DNA of 64,000 nucleotides from Globisporangium splendens (taxonomy: Eukaryota; Oomycota; Peronosporomycetes; Pythiales; Pythiaceae): positions 186,001 through 250,000 of the forward strand of contig VFIW01000027.1 of the NCBI GenBank assembly GCA_006386115.1, in the 5' to 3' direction. Made by a program: the position numbers and the translations under genes. The notes under the pieces were generated by a model, which worked only from the letters and a program-made list of their open reading frames with translations, was not told the origin of the DNA and did not search any database. Each line of letters starts with the position of its first letter. Position 1 is the first letter of the stretch. Of the stretch, positions 51,606-61,691 are shown in pieces.

Positions 51606-51995
51606 TCAACTGCGAGTATCCCAGTGGCTTTCGTCCGAGCCAACGTCAACTTCCGCATCGAAGAGCATGCTCTCGAGGATTTTCAGCTCCTCCGGTGAGA
51701 ATTGGTTGACTAAATCTGTGAATTTATCGACACGTGATACATCCTCAGACGCGACATCGTTCGGTGTGTTTTTAGTTGCGGCTTCACGCTGAAGCATCCG
51801 GCGACGTTGCTGCATGTGGTGCTGGTTCAGATTTGCCTTCCTGCGATGGAATTCACACAGCCGATGCAGTTTCTTGTCTTGCTTTACAGCGCGAGGGTTT
51901 GTGCAGATCTTGCTCGGGTACGTGCATTGCAATTCTGGAGGAAGAGGCTGGTTCTTGGTGGTAGTTGGGAGACCGGTGGCGCTTAAATACGACAT
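51606..51995 (-). CDS. CxYxxKxC-family protein 4
   Basis: A single-exon gene of 129 residues from the ATG at 51995. The core is CTYPSKICTNPRAVK followed by LHRLCEFHRRKANLNQHHMQ and QRRR. All five Cys/His positions are kept; the turn that is NG in the others is DK here. The C terminus carries EELKILESMLFDAEVD, shared in outline with member 2. A longer frame extends upstream to 52205, but its product is not family-like. Confidence 0.65.
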   Translation of the reverse strand: MSYLSATGLPTTTKNQPLPPELQCTYPSKICTNPRAVKQDKKLHRLCEFHRRKANLNQHHMQQRRRMLQREAATKNTPNDVASEDVSRVDKFTDLVNQFSPEELKILESMLFDAEVDVGSDESHWDTRS

Positions 51996-53292
51996 GTTGT
52001 GCTGCAGTCGAGTGGCTGGAAGATGTTGTAGTATCGGTGCTTGTGCTGATACTGCTTGCTGATGAGAAAGCAAAACAAGTTGTGAGCGGGATTGGTGAGG
52101 TTGGAATCGTCCACATACCATGCCTTTAGAAGTGGCGTGTGTTCTGCCACAAATAAGCAGTCGAACGAGGTTGGGATCACCCACATGGCCACCTCTCGCA
52201 TGCATGAACTATAAAGGCATCCCACAGCACATCATCTGCAGCGCACTCTTCTGCTTTTGAGCAGCGCTGTCCACGATTGACACCACCAAGGCATACCCAC
52301 GTCAGATGGAAGAGGAACGAGCCTTGTTGGCTGCCACAATTGTGGGGAGCTGCGTTGGCACCAGCTGCTCACTTCTATCACTTCTCATATCGACGAATAT
52401 CATGTTTAAGAAGTGTGTTGATGCATGACTATGTTAATGCTTCATTAAGATACCTCTCTGCAGTGCATACGCCTGAAACATCTTCAAGCGATTTCCACCG
52501 CACGAATGACAAAAGCCAGCCGTGTGGATTAATCTACAAGCGGAGACCAACAGCAGATGATTGATGCATACAACTCGGTGAATCAAAGAGTGGTCCTCAG
52601 CGCATGGACACCGATTAGCGTAACGGAGACGCACCATTGCCAGCGTAGCACTGAGCATCACGCGCTTGATTGCTTCGTGGCCGCTCGCTGACAGATGAAA
52701 AGCAAAAGATACGATAGTTGCACCTCGTTTCATGCTCGCCATCGAAAATAGCTTCGACTCTCTTCTTGTGCTTCCACGAAAGAAGACCTGTTGGTCATGT
52801 ACCCATCATTGGCATCGTTGGGATGCTTGTCCAATGGCCAAAAGTGAGACTAGATGTGATATGTTCGTTGTCGGGCTGGATCGGAGTGTACTGTAGATCA
52901 ACACCAGAGAGTGAGCACCTAGTGGCGATAGACCTCTTCAGTTGTCGCCAATATCAACAGAGAGAGAGAGAAAGCACATCTTCCATTGCTTGATACATTT
53001 TGTGTATTAACCGACATCATATGTGTCCCTCACGGTGATGCGTCCAAAATGTGACTTTGAATGCAAGCGTTTCTCATTTGATGCCATTGGACTCGTGGAG
53101 ACGTTCGATATTCTCTCTTGTGCATGCATGGCAACGACGATAGACGAAAGTTTACGGAATTTGTGGCCTTATCTACCAGAGAGTGTGAATAGTATCTACG
53201 ACTGTGAGGATGCGTCTCAGCACTTCCACTTGCATATTTAAGAAGTATGGTGCCTAGACTATAGGTTGCTCCCCCTTCTTGTTCGGCTCACT
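51996..53292. other. Intergenic, one possible fragment
   Basis: A plus-strand frame at 53023-53241 (MRPKCDFECKRFSFDAIGLV and onward, 72 codons) looks slightly protein-like but matches nothing I recognise. A short GA run lies at 52961-52972. Nothing else is supported. Confidence 0.4.
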
Positions 53293-53601
53293 CTAGTCGG
53301 AAGGATCCGTGTTGCAGCAAGCGCATTCTGCATCGCTCAACAGACGCAACGCCTCAAGGTCTTCTGCAGTCAGTGCCATGGGTTCATCTGAAGGCTCGTA
53401 TTTACTCGCTCCATCTTGCTCCCCGCGCGCTCGTGTCTCCATCATTCGCTTCTGCGTCTGAGTGGCGCGCTGTCGGTGCTCTTCACACAGGCGGTGAAGC
53501 TCGCCGTTCTTCTTCACCGCGCGCTTGTTAGGGCAAATCTTGTTGCGGTAGGAGCAAAGCCATTCCGTGCCGACTTGGTTAATCAAGCCAGGTCCGCTCA
53601 T
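53293..53601 (-). CDS. CxYxxKxC-family protein 5, most divergent
   Basis: 102 residues from the ATG at 53601; the same frame is open to an ATG at 53790, which would give 165 residues. The core is CSYRNKICPNKRAVK followed by LHRLCEEHRQRATQTQKRMM. Cys/His spacing is unchanged, but the YPSK and KANxNQ blocks have become YRNK and RATQTQ. The C-terminal EDLEALRLLSDAE recalls the helix of members 2 and 4. Its persistence with a strict C-x6-C-x12-H-x2-C-x2-H pattern argues that the five positions are functional ligands. Confidence 0.6.
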   Translation of the reverse strand: MSGPGLINQVGTEWLCSYRNKICPNKRAVKKNGELHRLCEEHRQRATQTQKRMMETRARGEQDGASKYEPSDEPMALTAEDLEALRLLSDAECACCNTDPSD

Positions 53602-55117
53602 TATGTGTTTTTGTTTCGTTTGCTTATCACGTGGTAATATGAACTCTGAAGCCCATTTATCGAGAGATGGATAGCCGTACGTGCTCATATGCGCGACATT
53701 CAGCTCCTCCACGGTCTTGACCACAATGCACACTACGCTCCGCACAGGCTTAGAGACGGAGCAACGCTTACATGCATGAAATAATCTCATTCAGTGAGAT
53801 CTCAGGTACACACGCACACAATCCAGGACAGAGTTCGAGCGTCATAACCTGCCGCCTCCGCCCTAAGAAAATGAGACGGGTGCGCTAGCTCCAATTCTCT
53901 ATGCGTGGCGAGCGTGGGGTACAGTTGTTCGAGGTATACTCTGACTGTTGTGCGAACGATTTGTTATGACTCAGCATTGGCTTGCTACTGCCATACTGTA
54001 ATTTATGATAGCTCAGGCAAAGTGACGGTCAATCCAGCCACATATTAGATCACTTGGCTCACAAAAAGCACATTCTGAGGAGCAGAAGAGGAGCGCAACT
54101 GTGGGACGCATTCGACCTTTCCTGGCCGACATAGCTGCAAAAAATCCAAAGTTGCGCTGTCTGTGACGGCTCGTCAGCTCGTTACTGAGGCTACAATGCT
54201 GGATATTTTTCTTGTGTTCCTCCAATAGCATCGCATTTCTTTGGATACTTGGGCAACGTCACACTATCCAGCTGAGCCACAATCTACGCTTGCTGATGCT
54301 TAACTTGTACGCTCTTACCCTCTTAACCCAGTATGCCCTCAGGAAGTGAACCAATGTGGTTGCAACGATGTACCCTTTGTGCCTGCAGCCTTTGCACTGT
54401 TTGTCTTCGCTGTGATTGGACGTTTCCTTTTCATTGCGCGAGCTTAGCCATAAACCTACTCGAGTTTTTTCAAGTTGGCGCATCTAGTCTTGATGCACAA
54501 AAGCCCTGCTACGCAGTCTTCGGCGTCTGCTTCGTTTCATAGGATCAAATTGCTGCGACGAGCTCCAATATACGCGTTGACAAGCGCATATAACTCAGGT
54601 ATCGCAGAATCGCGCTGCTTAGCATCTCATGTGGAATGGCTCGGAGTTCGAGGCCATTCAAATCGCAGAGAGTGGAATGATATCTCAGAGCATTCGAGTA
54701 ATTTATGTGTTGGTGAGAAAGAAAAAGCAGCTCAGAAGAACCATCACTCACAATGGGTATATTTTGTGCACCATCACTCACTACCTGTAACTTCTCAACT
54801 TCTGAACGACAAGCACTCATGGTCGCACACGAGTACAGTGAACCTCTCTAAAACGCATGTTTTAAAACATGTCAATGCAGTGCAACAACCTACAATGTCA
54901 ACAGCGTGCGCACATGGCCACAAGTTGAAGACCAGCATCGTCGCTTTTGACGGCGATAATTTACGTCGTGGACTCCGGTAGAAGGCCAAGAGGAAGTAAG
55001 TTATCACTCACATATGGCTCTCCAATTCAGAAACTTACACACTCATCTACGGAGTCTCATCTTTGAACATGCTAATTGGGACAACAGAATAACATGCGAA
55101 CGCTGCGATACATGTGA
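53602..55117. other. Intergenic, nothing firm
   Basis: Frames up to 168 codons occur but have no coding character. The word caccatcactcac appears near 54743 and 54770, similar to the repeat at 45.7 kb. Confidence 0.45.
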
Positions 55118-56312
55118 ATCATCAAGGTCTGGGGCGCTGACAAGTACGGTCGTCGCGTGGTGTTTATTCCCCCGCTGCTCACGCTCGCGCTTGGCATGGG
55201 GCTCTGTGGACTCAGTTGGAACATCACGTCGCTCACGGCGTTCCGCATCATCGCGGGGTTCGGTCGTGGTGGTGAAGTGCCCGTTGCCCCGACGCTCGTG
55301 CAAGAGCTGGTGTCTAAGAAGGCGCGTGGCTGCGTCGTCGTGCTCCTGGAATCCTTCTGGATCATTGGATGCATGGTCGCGGTGCTCGTGGCGTACGCGA
55401 TCACACCGAGCATCGGCTGACGGGACACGTTCTGCCTCTACTGCATCGCGCTCGTGTACTTGGCCGTGATCTGATTCTCGATCCCGGAATCCCCCAAGTG
55501 GCTCGCGAGCGTCGGGTGGTACGACGAAGCCGTCGCGGTCGTCGAGGAGATCGAGAGCTTCCACGACCTCGAGCACTTTGACGAGAAGGTCGACCTGGAC
55601 AACAATTGCCAGATCTACGACCACATTCTGCCGATGCTCCCGGACTCGGACATCGAGCGCATGACGACTCTCTTCCGCGAACCGTTCAAAGTGCGCACAA
55701 TCGCGCTCTGGTCGCTCTGGCTCGGCATCTCGATGTCGTACTACGCGATCCTTATCCACTTGCTCGGCTCGATCGCGACCCACAAAGATGAAAATGGCGA
55801 GGTGGGATACAATCTGACGGGTTCGTGGGAGCCGATGCTCGTCATCACGTTCTTCCAGCTTGTAGGGTGCTTCTTTGTGTCCTGGTTCGTCGAAGTCTGG
55901 GGTAGCAAGCAGACGCTCGTGGTCTCCCTCATGCACTCCTTTGCTGCGACCATCGTACTCGGGTACGTCCCGCCGCGCAAGACCGAAATGCTCACGAGTG
56001 GCTCGATCCTCGCGTTCTTCCTTCTGGGAACCTGGAGATGTGTGTGCGCGCACACACTCGAGAACTACCCGACAGCGATTCGAGGCGTTGGCGCGTCATA
56101 CCCGCCGGGGTTCAGCCGAGTCGGTGCGTTCATTGGGCTGTACCTGTGCGCCGAGATGTCGGGTTTCTGGGGCATATCGCTGCAAGCCATCACGTGAGTC
56201 TTCAGTGGCGTGCTCGTCGCGATCTCGATCGTCGTGTTCTACTTTTGGGTGCGAGCCAAAGGGCAAGAACGTCGATCTGTACGAAGACGAGCTTCAGTCC
56301 TTTAAGATGTAA
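55118..56312 (+). pseudogene. Major-facilitator (SV2/organic-ion type) transporter, decayed
   Basis: One frame carries an MFS protein from the loop after helix 2 (VWGADKYGRRVVFIPPLLTL) to helix 12. Recognisable parts are the RIIAGFGRGGEVPVAP segment, FSIPESPKWLASVGW, the central loop FREPFKVRTIALWSL and the late helices (FFLLGTWRCVCAHTLENYP). The frame is interrupted by TGA at 55418-55420 (G*RDTF, where the family has GWR), 55472-55474 (VI*FSIPESP) and 56195-56197 (AIT*VFSGV). Near 56250 a one-base loss moves the C terminus (EPKGKNVDLYEDELQSFKM) into another frame. Helices 1-2 are missing upstream. All three stops replace a probable TGG by TGA. Protein-level conservation is otherwise high, so inactivation is recent. 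Confidence 0.85.
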
Positions 56313-57015
56313 ACAATGGGAGGCAATTCTCCGAGTGTGGCTGTGAAAATGTGTGCGGGAAGGAACTACGCTAAAGCTATTTGTTGATACAAGGCTGTGT
56401 AGTTCGCCTCAAGATTTACTCCCGCTACACCACTTTTGAACCCATTTGAATCCAGTCTCCAGTGCGATGCCTAAGAATATCCGAAAGCTGACATTTTTAG
56501 AATCGAGTTGTTGCTCAAATCCATATTCTTGCTGTGTCTGAGATCTTTCGGCTGCTGCCTCCATCATAATCAAGCCCAGAACTGATGGGTAAGATGCTCC
56601 AGACTGTTTTGGAAGACGAGATCACGAAAGTTCGCGCCAAATTTGGAGAGCAGTCTTGTGGATCAGATCGAGTCAATCGCACTTTGCATCGCGACCGAGA
56701 GGAGACTAACAGAACCGCCTGACTGGGGATACCCTGGTAGGGGAATCAAGCTACGACATTCTCACCTCGTTTTCTGGTTGATCTCTTGGCGCGCGATCCA
56801 TCTATATTTGGGCAGTCGCGTTTCGCAAGTAGTGAAAAGCTACCTTCAACAAGGACAAGAGCCCTCGAAAGCGCCTCGCAGAGGTCCGCAGCACAATGAC
56901 AATTGCGCGGATCAACGCTGCAGCGGTCGGCAGAGGCTCCCTCTTTCGACGCAACTAGACAAGGAAGACGGACGGTGACACCCCGGCCACAGCGGTAGCC
57001 CCAGAAGAAGCAGGG
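56313..57015. other. Intergenic upstream of the EF-hand gene
   Basis: No gene is supported. An ATG-initiated frame near 56897 reads MTIARINAAAVGRGSLFRRN before a TAG. It could be an upstream exon of the next gene, but this is not established. Confidence 0.4.
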
Positions 57016-59373
57016 ATGCTGTCGCAGGAGCTGATCTAGGACCTCGACATGTCGGGCGATTTCTTGAATATCGACTCGTTCTTTGCCAACAATGATGGCA
57101 TCCATGACGGCGCGCTAGTTAGTGCGCTTTTTTCTCTGAATCGCCTAGGTTGCATGCCTCCATTAACGCTCTTTTATTCTCATGACGCTTATATATATGT
57201 AGATCTGTGGCCAACTCCACACCACGGGCTGAGTGCATCCAACGACGACGATGACTGGTTTGGTTCGGAAGAACTGGATCCGCTCGTTCAAGATCCTGAA
57301 GAAGACACGATGGGACCGCAAACGAAACAGCCGAGTCCTGCAAAGCAGCTAGTTTCGCCACCGAAACCCCTTGGAGCGAATGCTTTGAGTCCTAGTACTG
57401 CTGCCAAGAAGAGATACATGGACGACATCAAGGAAGAACCACTAGAGGCTGATGAGGATGAAGAAGAAGACGGGCAATGTGAAGAAAGCCACTGCTGTGG
57501 GTATGTCCAGAGCACTGACCAAGACGAATCGATGGATCTCCTCGACGGCAACGGCGACGATAATGGTGCGTGGATCGCCTTTGCAGAATCGCCTCTCGTG
57601 AGTCCATCGTCCATAGCGGTGCCTAGAAAGCTGTCCAACGACAAAATTCTGGTGCAGAGACCGGTGAATGGTGCAAGCATTAGCATCAAGCAAGAAGAGG
57701 AGAAATTCCTGCTCCCAGATGAGACCGACTACAGTTTACCAGACTTCACAGACGACGACGTCTCGGTGCTCGTGGGATCGCCGTCATCGAGCTCAACTTG
57801 CTCGCCGTCGTCGCACATCCGAGACGCGATGCCCCACAGCAGCAGTAGCTCCAGTGTGCTGGCTTCACCATCGTCGTTTACTACCCTGAGCTCGCCACTG
57901 TCGATGGCGGTAACGCCAAAGGTGCCGCTTGCGAGAACTCCAGGCTCAGCTCCTTCCAACTCGATCGTGGTCAGCGAGAAGGACATCCCCGATATGACCA
58001 ACTTGTTCAGCTCGATACATTCGCCAAGTGAAGCGAGCACTCACCGAACTCATGCGCAACAGTCATTGCCGCCGACGCAGAATGCGAGCCCATCGCTGAG
58101 TATTCTCGTGCCAGCGTCACACATGTATGCGACCATGTTCCCGTTCAGCACAACAACTGCGGGTGCGGCAACTTTTATCACAGCAGCAGCCAACAGCAAC
58201 TCGAACCAGTTTGATTACTTCACGCCACCAGGTTTCACGAATGCTAACAACCGATATCTGGATGGCAGTCAAATAAACTCCGCCATCTTCCTCAGCGCTG
58301 AGACCTTGTCCCCAGCTACGAAAGGCGCTGTCTTCCCCGGTCATGCAGTAGTGACAGCGAATGGTGCACCTCAATCCCACGTGCAAACTCAAGCCCAAGT
58401 CCAGGTTCATGTGAATGCGGCTGCGGCCGCGGCCGTCGCGATGGCGAATTCGGCTGCAGCGATCAGTACGATGCGCAAACTCAATGCGACGTACGGCGTC
58501 CCCATCGTACCTTTGCAGCGCTCGTTGCATCCAGAGCTCAAGCCGAAGCTTGTCGTCTCGATCGGCATGCCACCAGTGATGGCATCGGCAGCATCATCTT
58601 CCACTGCGACGAAGATGCTGGCAAGCGGCGCGCGGTTGGCTGCCATCACTGCATCTAGCGTCAGCTCGAGTGCCAGTGCGAGTAAAGCCACCAAGATCTC
58701 GATCACACCTGACATTTCCGACTTCAAGCTGGTCCAAATCTTCCACCAGTTTTGTGACCCGGCTACGAAACTGATCACGTTGTCGCGGTTCCACCAACTG
58801 CTGCAGCACCACCAAGTCAAGGACGGCAGTTCGACGCATTTGACCATCGCCAAGACGGCACCCGGTTATGCCACAAACAGCAGCAACATCGTCGAGCCGA
58901 CGGTCGTCGTGCCGTCCCAGGAAATGCAGGCGCTTTTCAAAGTGCTCGACCCAAACGGTGCGGGGTTCATTGACCTGGAAAAGTTCATGAACTCGTTCCA
59001 GATCTGCAACCGTTGTACTGAGGCTAAGCGGCACGCTCGCACGGCATACTGCGCGAGCCAGGGTCAGTTGTTTGTGTCTACGGCGCTTGAGCGTCAACTC
59101 ATGGAAGACGTCGCGCCTGTGATCGTCCGCGTCGTGCCGACCTCATACGAAGGCAGCAAGGTGAAAAGCTGAGAACACTACCAGTGGACGTGGTGCGAAG
59201 GCTTTGAGAAAACGGGCAACGAGAAGTGCCGCGGCACGAACCGCCACGACAAGTGCTCCAAGTATCTCGCGAACTGCACGTTGTGGAAGCACAAGCTGCC
59301 AACCAAGAACCGCAAAGCTCAAGTGTTTGAGAACCAGGACTCGCCCTCGAAAAAGCTCAAGCACTTTGCCTAG
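57016..59373 (+). pseudogene. EF-hand and Cys-rich-tail protein with one in-frame stop near each end
   Basis: The frame is open from the ATG at 57049 to a TGA at 59170-59172 (707 residues). It is protein-like beyond both ends: upstream an ATG at 57016 gives MLSQELI, TAG (57037-57039), DLDMSGDFLNIDSF. Downstream of the TGA the same frame gives EHYQWTWCEGFEKTGNEKC then RGTNRHDKCSKYLANCTLWK to a TAG at 59371. The body is Ser/Thr/Ala-rich with acidic patches (a regulator-like composition). Near the end lies an EF-hand-like loop (LDPNGAGFIDLEKFMNSF) and CNRCTEAKRHARTAYC. The two stops correspond to CAG-to-TAG and TGG-to-TGA. It may be a recent pseudogene, a shorter functional protein of 707 residues, or a read-through gene. 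Function is unknown. Confidence 0.6.
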
Positions 59374-59665
59374 ATCATGTGGCTGCTGCTATGCATCGCG
59401 GATTTTAGATCAATCTCCTTTTCCCCTCTCATCATCAACACTAACCTTGGAATCAACGTATTGATTAGTCACCGGTGTTGACAACATGGCGTATTGGACA
59501 TCAACATGATGAACATGCCTGAATACCTAAAAGTAGCTGTTCGCGACGTTTCGCAAAGGCACAACGGGCGTTTGTTTGCGCGCGATTGGGACGCGGCGCA
59601 CTGGGTTTCTCTCTCACTTGCGTACTTGCCAGAGATCAGTGCTTAGACGCAGGCATTCGCCCATT

Positions 59666-60436
59666 ATGGGGTCGACGTGCAGCTCCTGCTGCTGGAGAGA
59701 CCACCATGCCAGTGATGTCATCGAGAACGAAAACGGAACGCTAAACGATAAGCTGCTAGTGAACGACGACTACCATGACTACCGCGGCGAACACGAGATC
59801 ACGAGGTTGATAATGCACGAAGACTCGGACGGGAATCCGTACTCACGCTTTGAGGAATTTCGCAAACAAAACTCCTTTTGGCCTCGACCAGCGACGACCC
59901 CAGCGTCCGCGTACACCCGTGGCGAAGTCTCCAAAATGTCCGACTCGAGCGACGATCATGGGCATGAAGACAGCGACAGTGAGGACGACAGACGCGATTC
60001 ACAGCACAGCACGAGTTCACACTCGGATTCTGGCCACGCGTGGGATCTCAAACCGCGACGTAGAGATGATGGAGACGAGGCGAAGGGTGACGACGAAGAG
60101 CAGGACAAAACCAGTAGCTTCTTGAGGCTGGAGCGTGCCTCCAGTGTCGCTCAGTCGGCGCGATCGTCGGTCAGCGACTCGTATGCGTCGCTGCACGAGC
60201 TGCACGTGGACGACTCGCAGTTGTTTGCAGGTGACGAGGCGACGTGGAAAACGAGTGCGGGTGGCCGCATTAGCGACGACAGCAACGCAGCCAACGACTT
60301 CATGGATGACGGCGATACGACGCGCTCCAGTGACCTCGTGCCCTCGTCGTCTCCGTCTTCTTTCCTTCAAGTCGCTGCGCACAGCGGCAGTAGCAATAGC
60401 AGCAGCGATGCGTACAACCAAAAGAAAAGCAATTGA
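59666..60436 (+). CDS. Acidic Ser/Asp-rich protein with predicted N-myristoyl/palmitoyl anchor
   Basis: A single-exon gene of 256 residues from the ATG at 59666. It starts MGSTCSSCCW: Gly2 with a following Ser/Thr context for N-myristoylation and three cysteines for palmitoylation, which together would attach it to a membrane. The rest is low-complexity and acidic (SDSSDDHGHEDSDSEDDRRD and similar) with a few aromatic motifs (YSRFEEFRKQNSFWPRPA). There is no known domain. A longer in-frame start exists upstream at about 59576 but would hide the Gly2 motif. Confidence 0.6.
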   Translation: MGSTCSSCCWRDHHASDVIENENGTLNDKLLVNDDYHDYRGEHEITRLIMHEDSDGNPYSRFEEFRKQNSFWPRPATTPASAYTRGEVSKMSDSSDDHGHEDSDSEDDRRDSQHSTSSHSDSGHAWDLKPRRRDDGDEAKGDDEEQDKTSSFLRLERASSVAQSARSSVSDSYASLHELHVDDSQLFAGDEATWKTSAGGRISDDSNAANDFMDDGDTTRSSDLVPSSSPSSFLQVAAHSGSSNSSSDAYNQKKSN

Positions 60437-60706
60437 GCGTAGCGCAAATATGATACATTTCAGTATGGTGTAATGCCAGTGCATGGAAGACAAATGGAGA
60501 CCTCAGCACATTTCCAAGAAAGACTGCGAGAAAGAACGCGGGCAAAAGACACACCCATCAGGTGCATTTCGCGTTAAATACTGCCATTCACACTCGTCTC
60601 GCTGTCTACACAAGCGCCGGTATCGTGGAATCAGGCGGGAGTCTTCATTCTTCTCGGGACATTCTCTGTTTTCTGATGTCAATGCATCTGTCGCTTTTCG
60701 CATTAT

Positions 60707-61024
60707 TCACAGATCCCATACGGCTTCTGCTGGCGGATGCTGCTGGGGCGTACTCACGAAAGCGGGCGGCGTGTACGCGCTTTCCTGTTTCTTGGCGTCG
60801 GATGCGTTGTGGATGAGGTTGTAGGAGCTCCAGCGCTTCCAGCTTTCGTCTTCGACGACCACAAGCGGCTGCGTCATGACGTCAACGCCGCCGTCCCCGT
60901 CCAGAGACTGCAGCGTCGTCGACGCTCCGGGCTTCACGAGCGCGCCCTTCGGATTCGCGGCGCCAGACGACGACGAGCAGCAACTCGCAAAACACCGCGA
61001 GCAGCTCGCGAGTCGTTGTCCCAT
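60707..61024 (-). CDS. Small Cys-rich N-terminus protein with predicted acyl anchor
   Basis: 105 residues if unspliced, from the ATG at 61024. It begins MGQRLASCSRCFASCCSSSS: Gly2 plus five cysteines in 16 residues, again a dual-acylation pattern. The middle contains VDVMTQPLVVVEDESWKRWS and SYNLIHNASDAKKQE. After SAYTPPAF the DNA reads GTGAGTACG, a strong splice donor, so the last residues may be replaced by a downstream exon that I could not fix. The gene faces the other MG-Cys gene tail to tail. Function is unknown. Confidence 0.5.
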   Translation of the reverse strand: MGQRLASCSRCFASCCSSSSGAANPKGALVKPGASTTLQSLDGDGGVDVMTQPLVVVEDESWKRWSSYNLIHNASDAKKQESAYTPPAFVSTPQQHPPAEAVWDL

Positions 61025-61691
61025 CGAGTACTGCACGCAAAGAGAGTGAACAGCAAACAGGAAGGAGAGAGGTACGTGGCAACAGATTGGTCGGGAGGGG
61101 GGTTGCTACCTGTGGCTTCATTCAGAGGCAGTCTGGGCGTGTAGGTTTCATCTGCCGCCCTCCCTCCATCTCTTGAGGCATCACGCGTGACTCTTGGAAC
61201 GAAGCAGCGGCTCATGCAGAAGCGCTGCTTGGAGCAGTCTGTCTGTGTGGACGCTGCTCTTGGGCGTAGAAAGGGTTGGCACTAGAGGTCAGCCAAAAAT
61301 CTCTTCATAGCAGGCAGACGGTGCTTTTCAGTGCGGTAACAATTCTGAACACCCTTCTTATAGTTGGTTCAAACCTTCATATTTCGTTGGGTTCGAGGTG
61401 TTGTGGTCGTAGATGTCACGTTGAGACGCGGTGCATGAACCTGTTTTGCATCGTTTGATCATCTTATAAGGGTGTATCAACAACATAAGCATTACTTTCA
61501 AAGTTTTTGCAAATTCGAATTTTAGATCATATATGCACTATTACAGGTCGATTATTAACCACACTCGCAACCCACCACATGTTCAAGGCATCACAGGCGC
61601 ACACTCACCCAATGCAGACAAGCTGAACAGCTCCACACATCAGACATGCGCGCGTCCTTCAGTTCAGTCCTCAATCTACCACCTCAGCAGC
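61025..61691. other. Divergent intergenic region
   Basis: Between two outward-facing genes. No strong initiator or coding frame was seen. The part 61440-61560 is AT-rich. Confidence 0.5.

Noticed and set aside
45670..54790. accatcactc words at 45.7 and 54.7 kb as a repeat family
   Set aside because: Ten-base words in four places are too short to separate from chance without counting genome-wide.
55118..56312. A nuclear code with TGA = Trp
   Set aside because: The AAGAB-like and Sds3-like genes and several others end at TGA at the expected family length, so TGA is used as a stop here.
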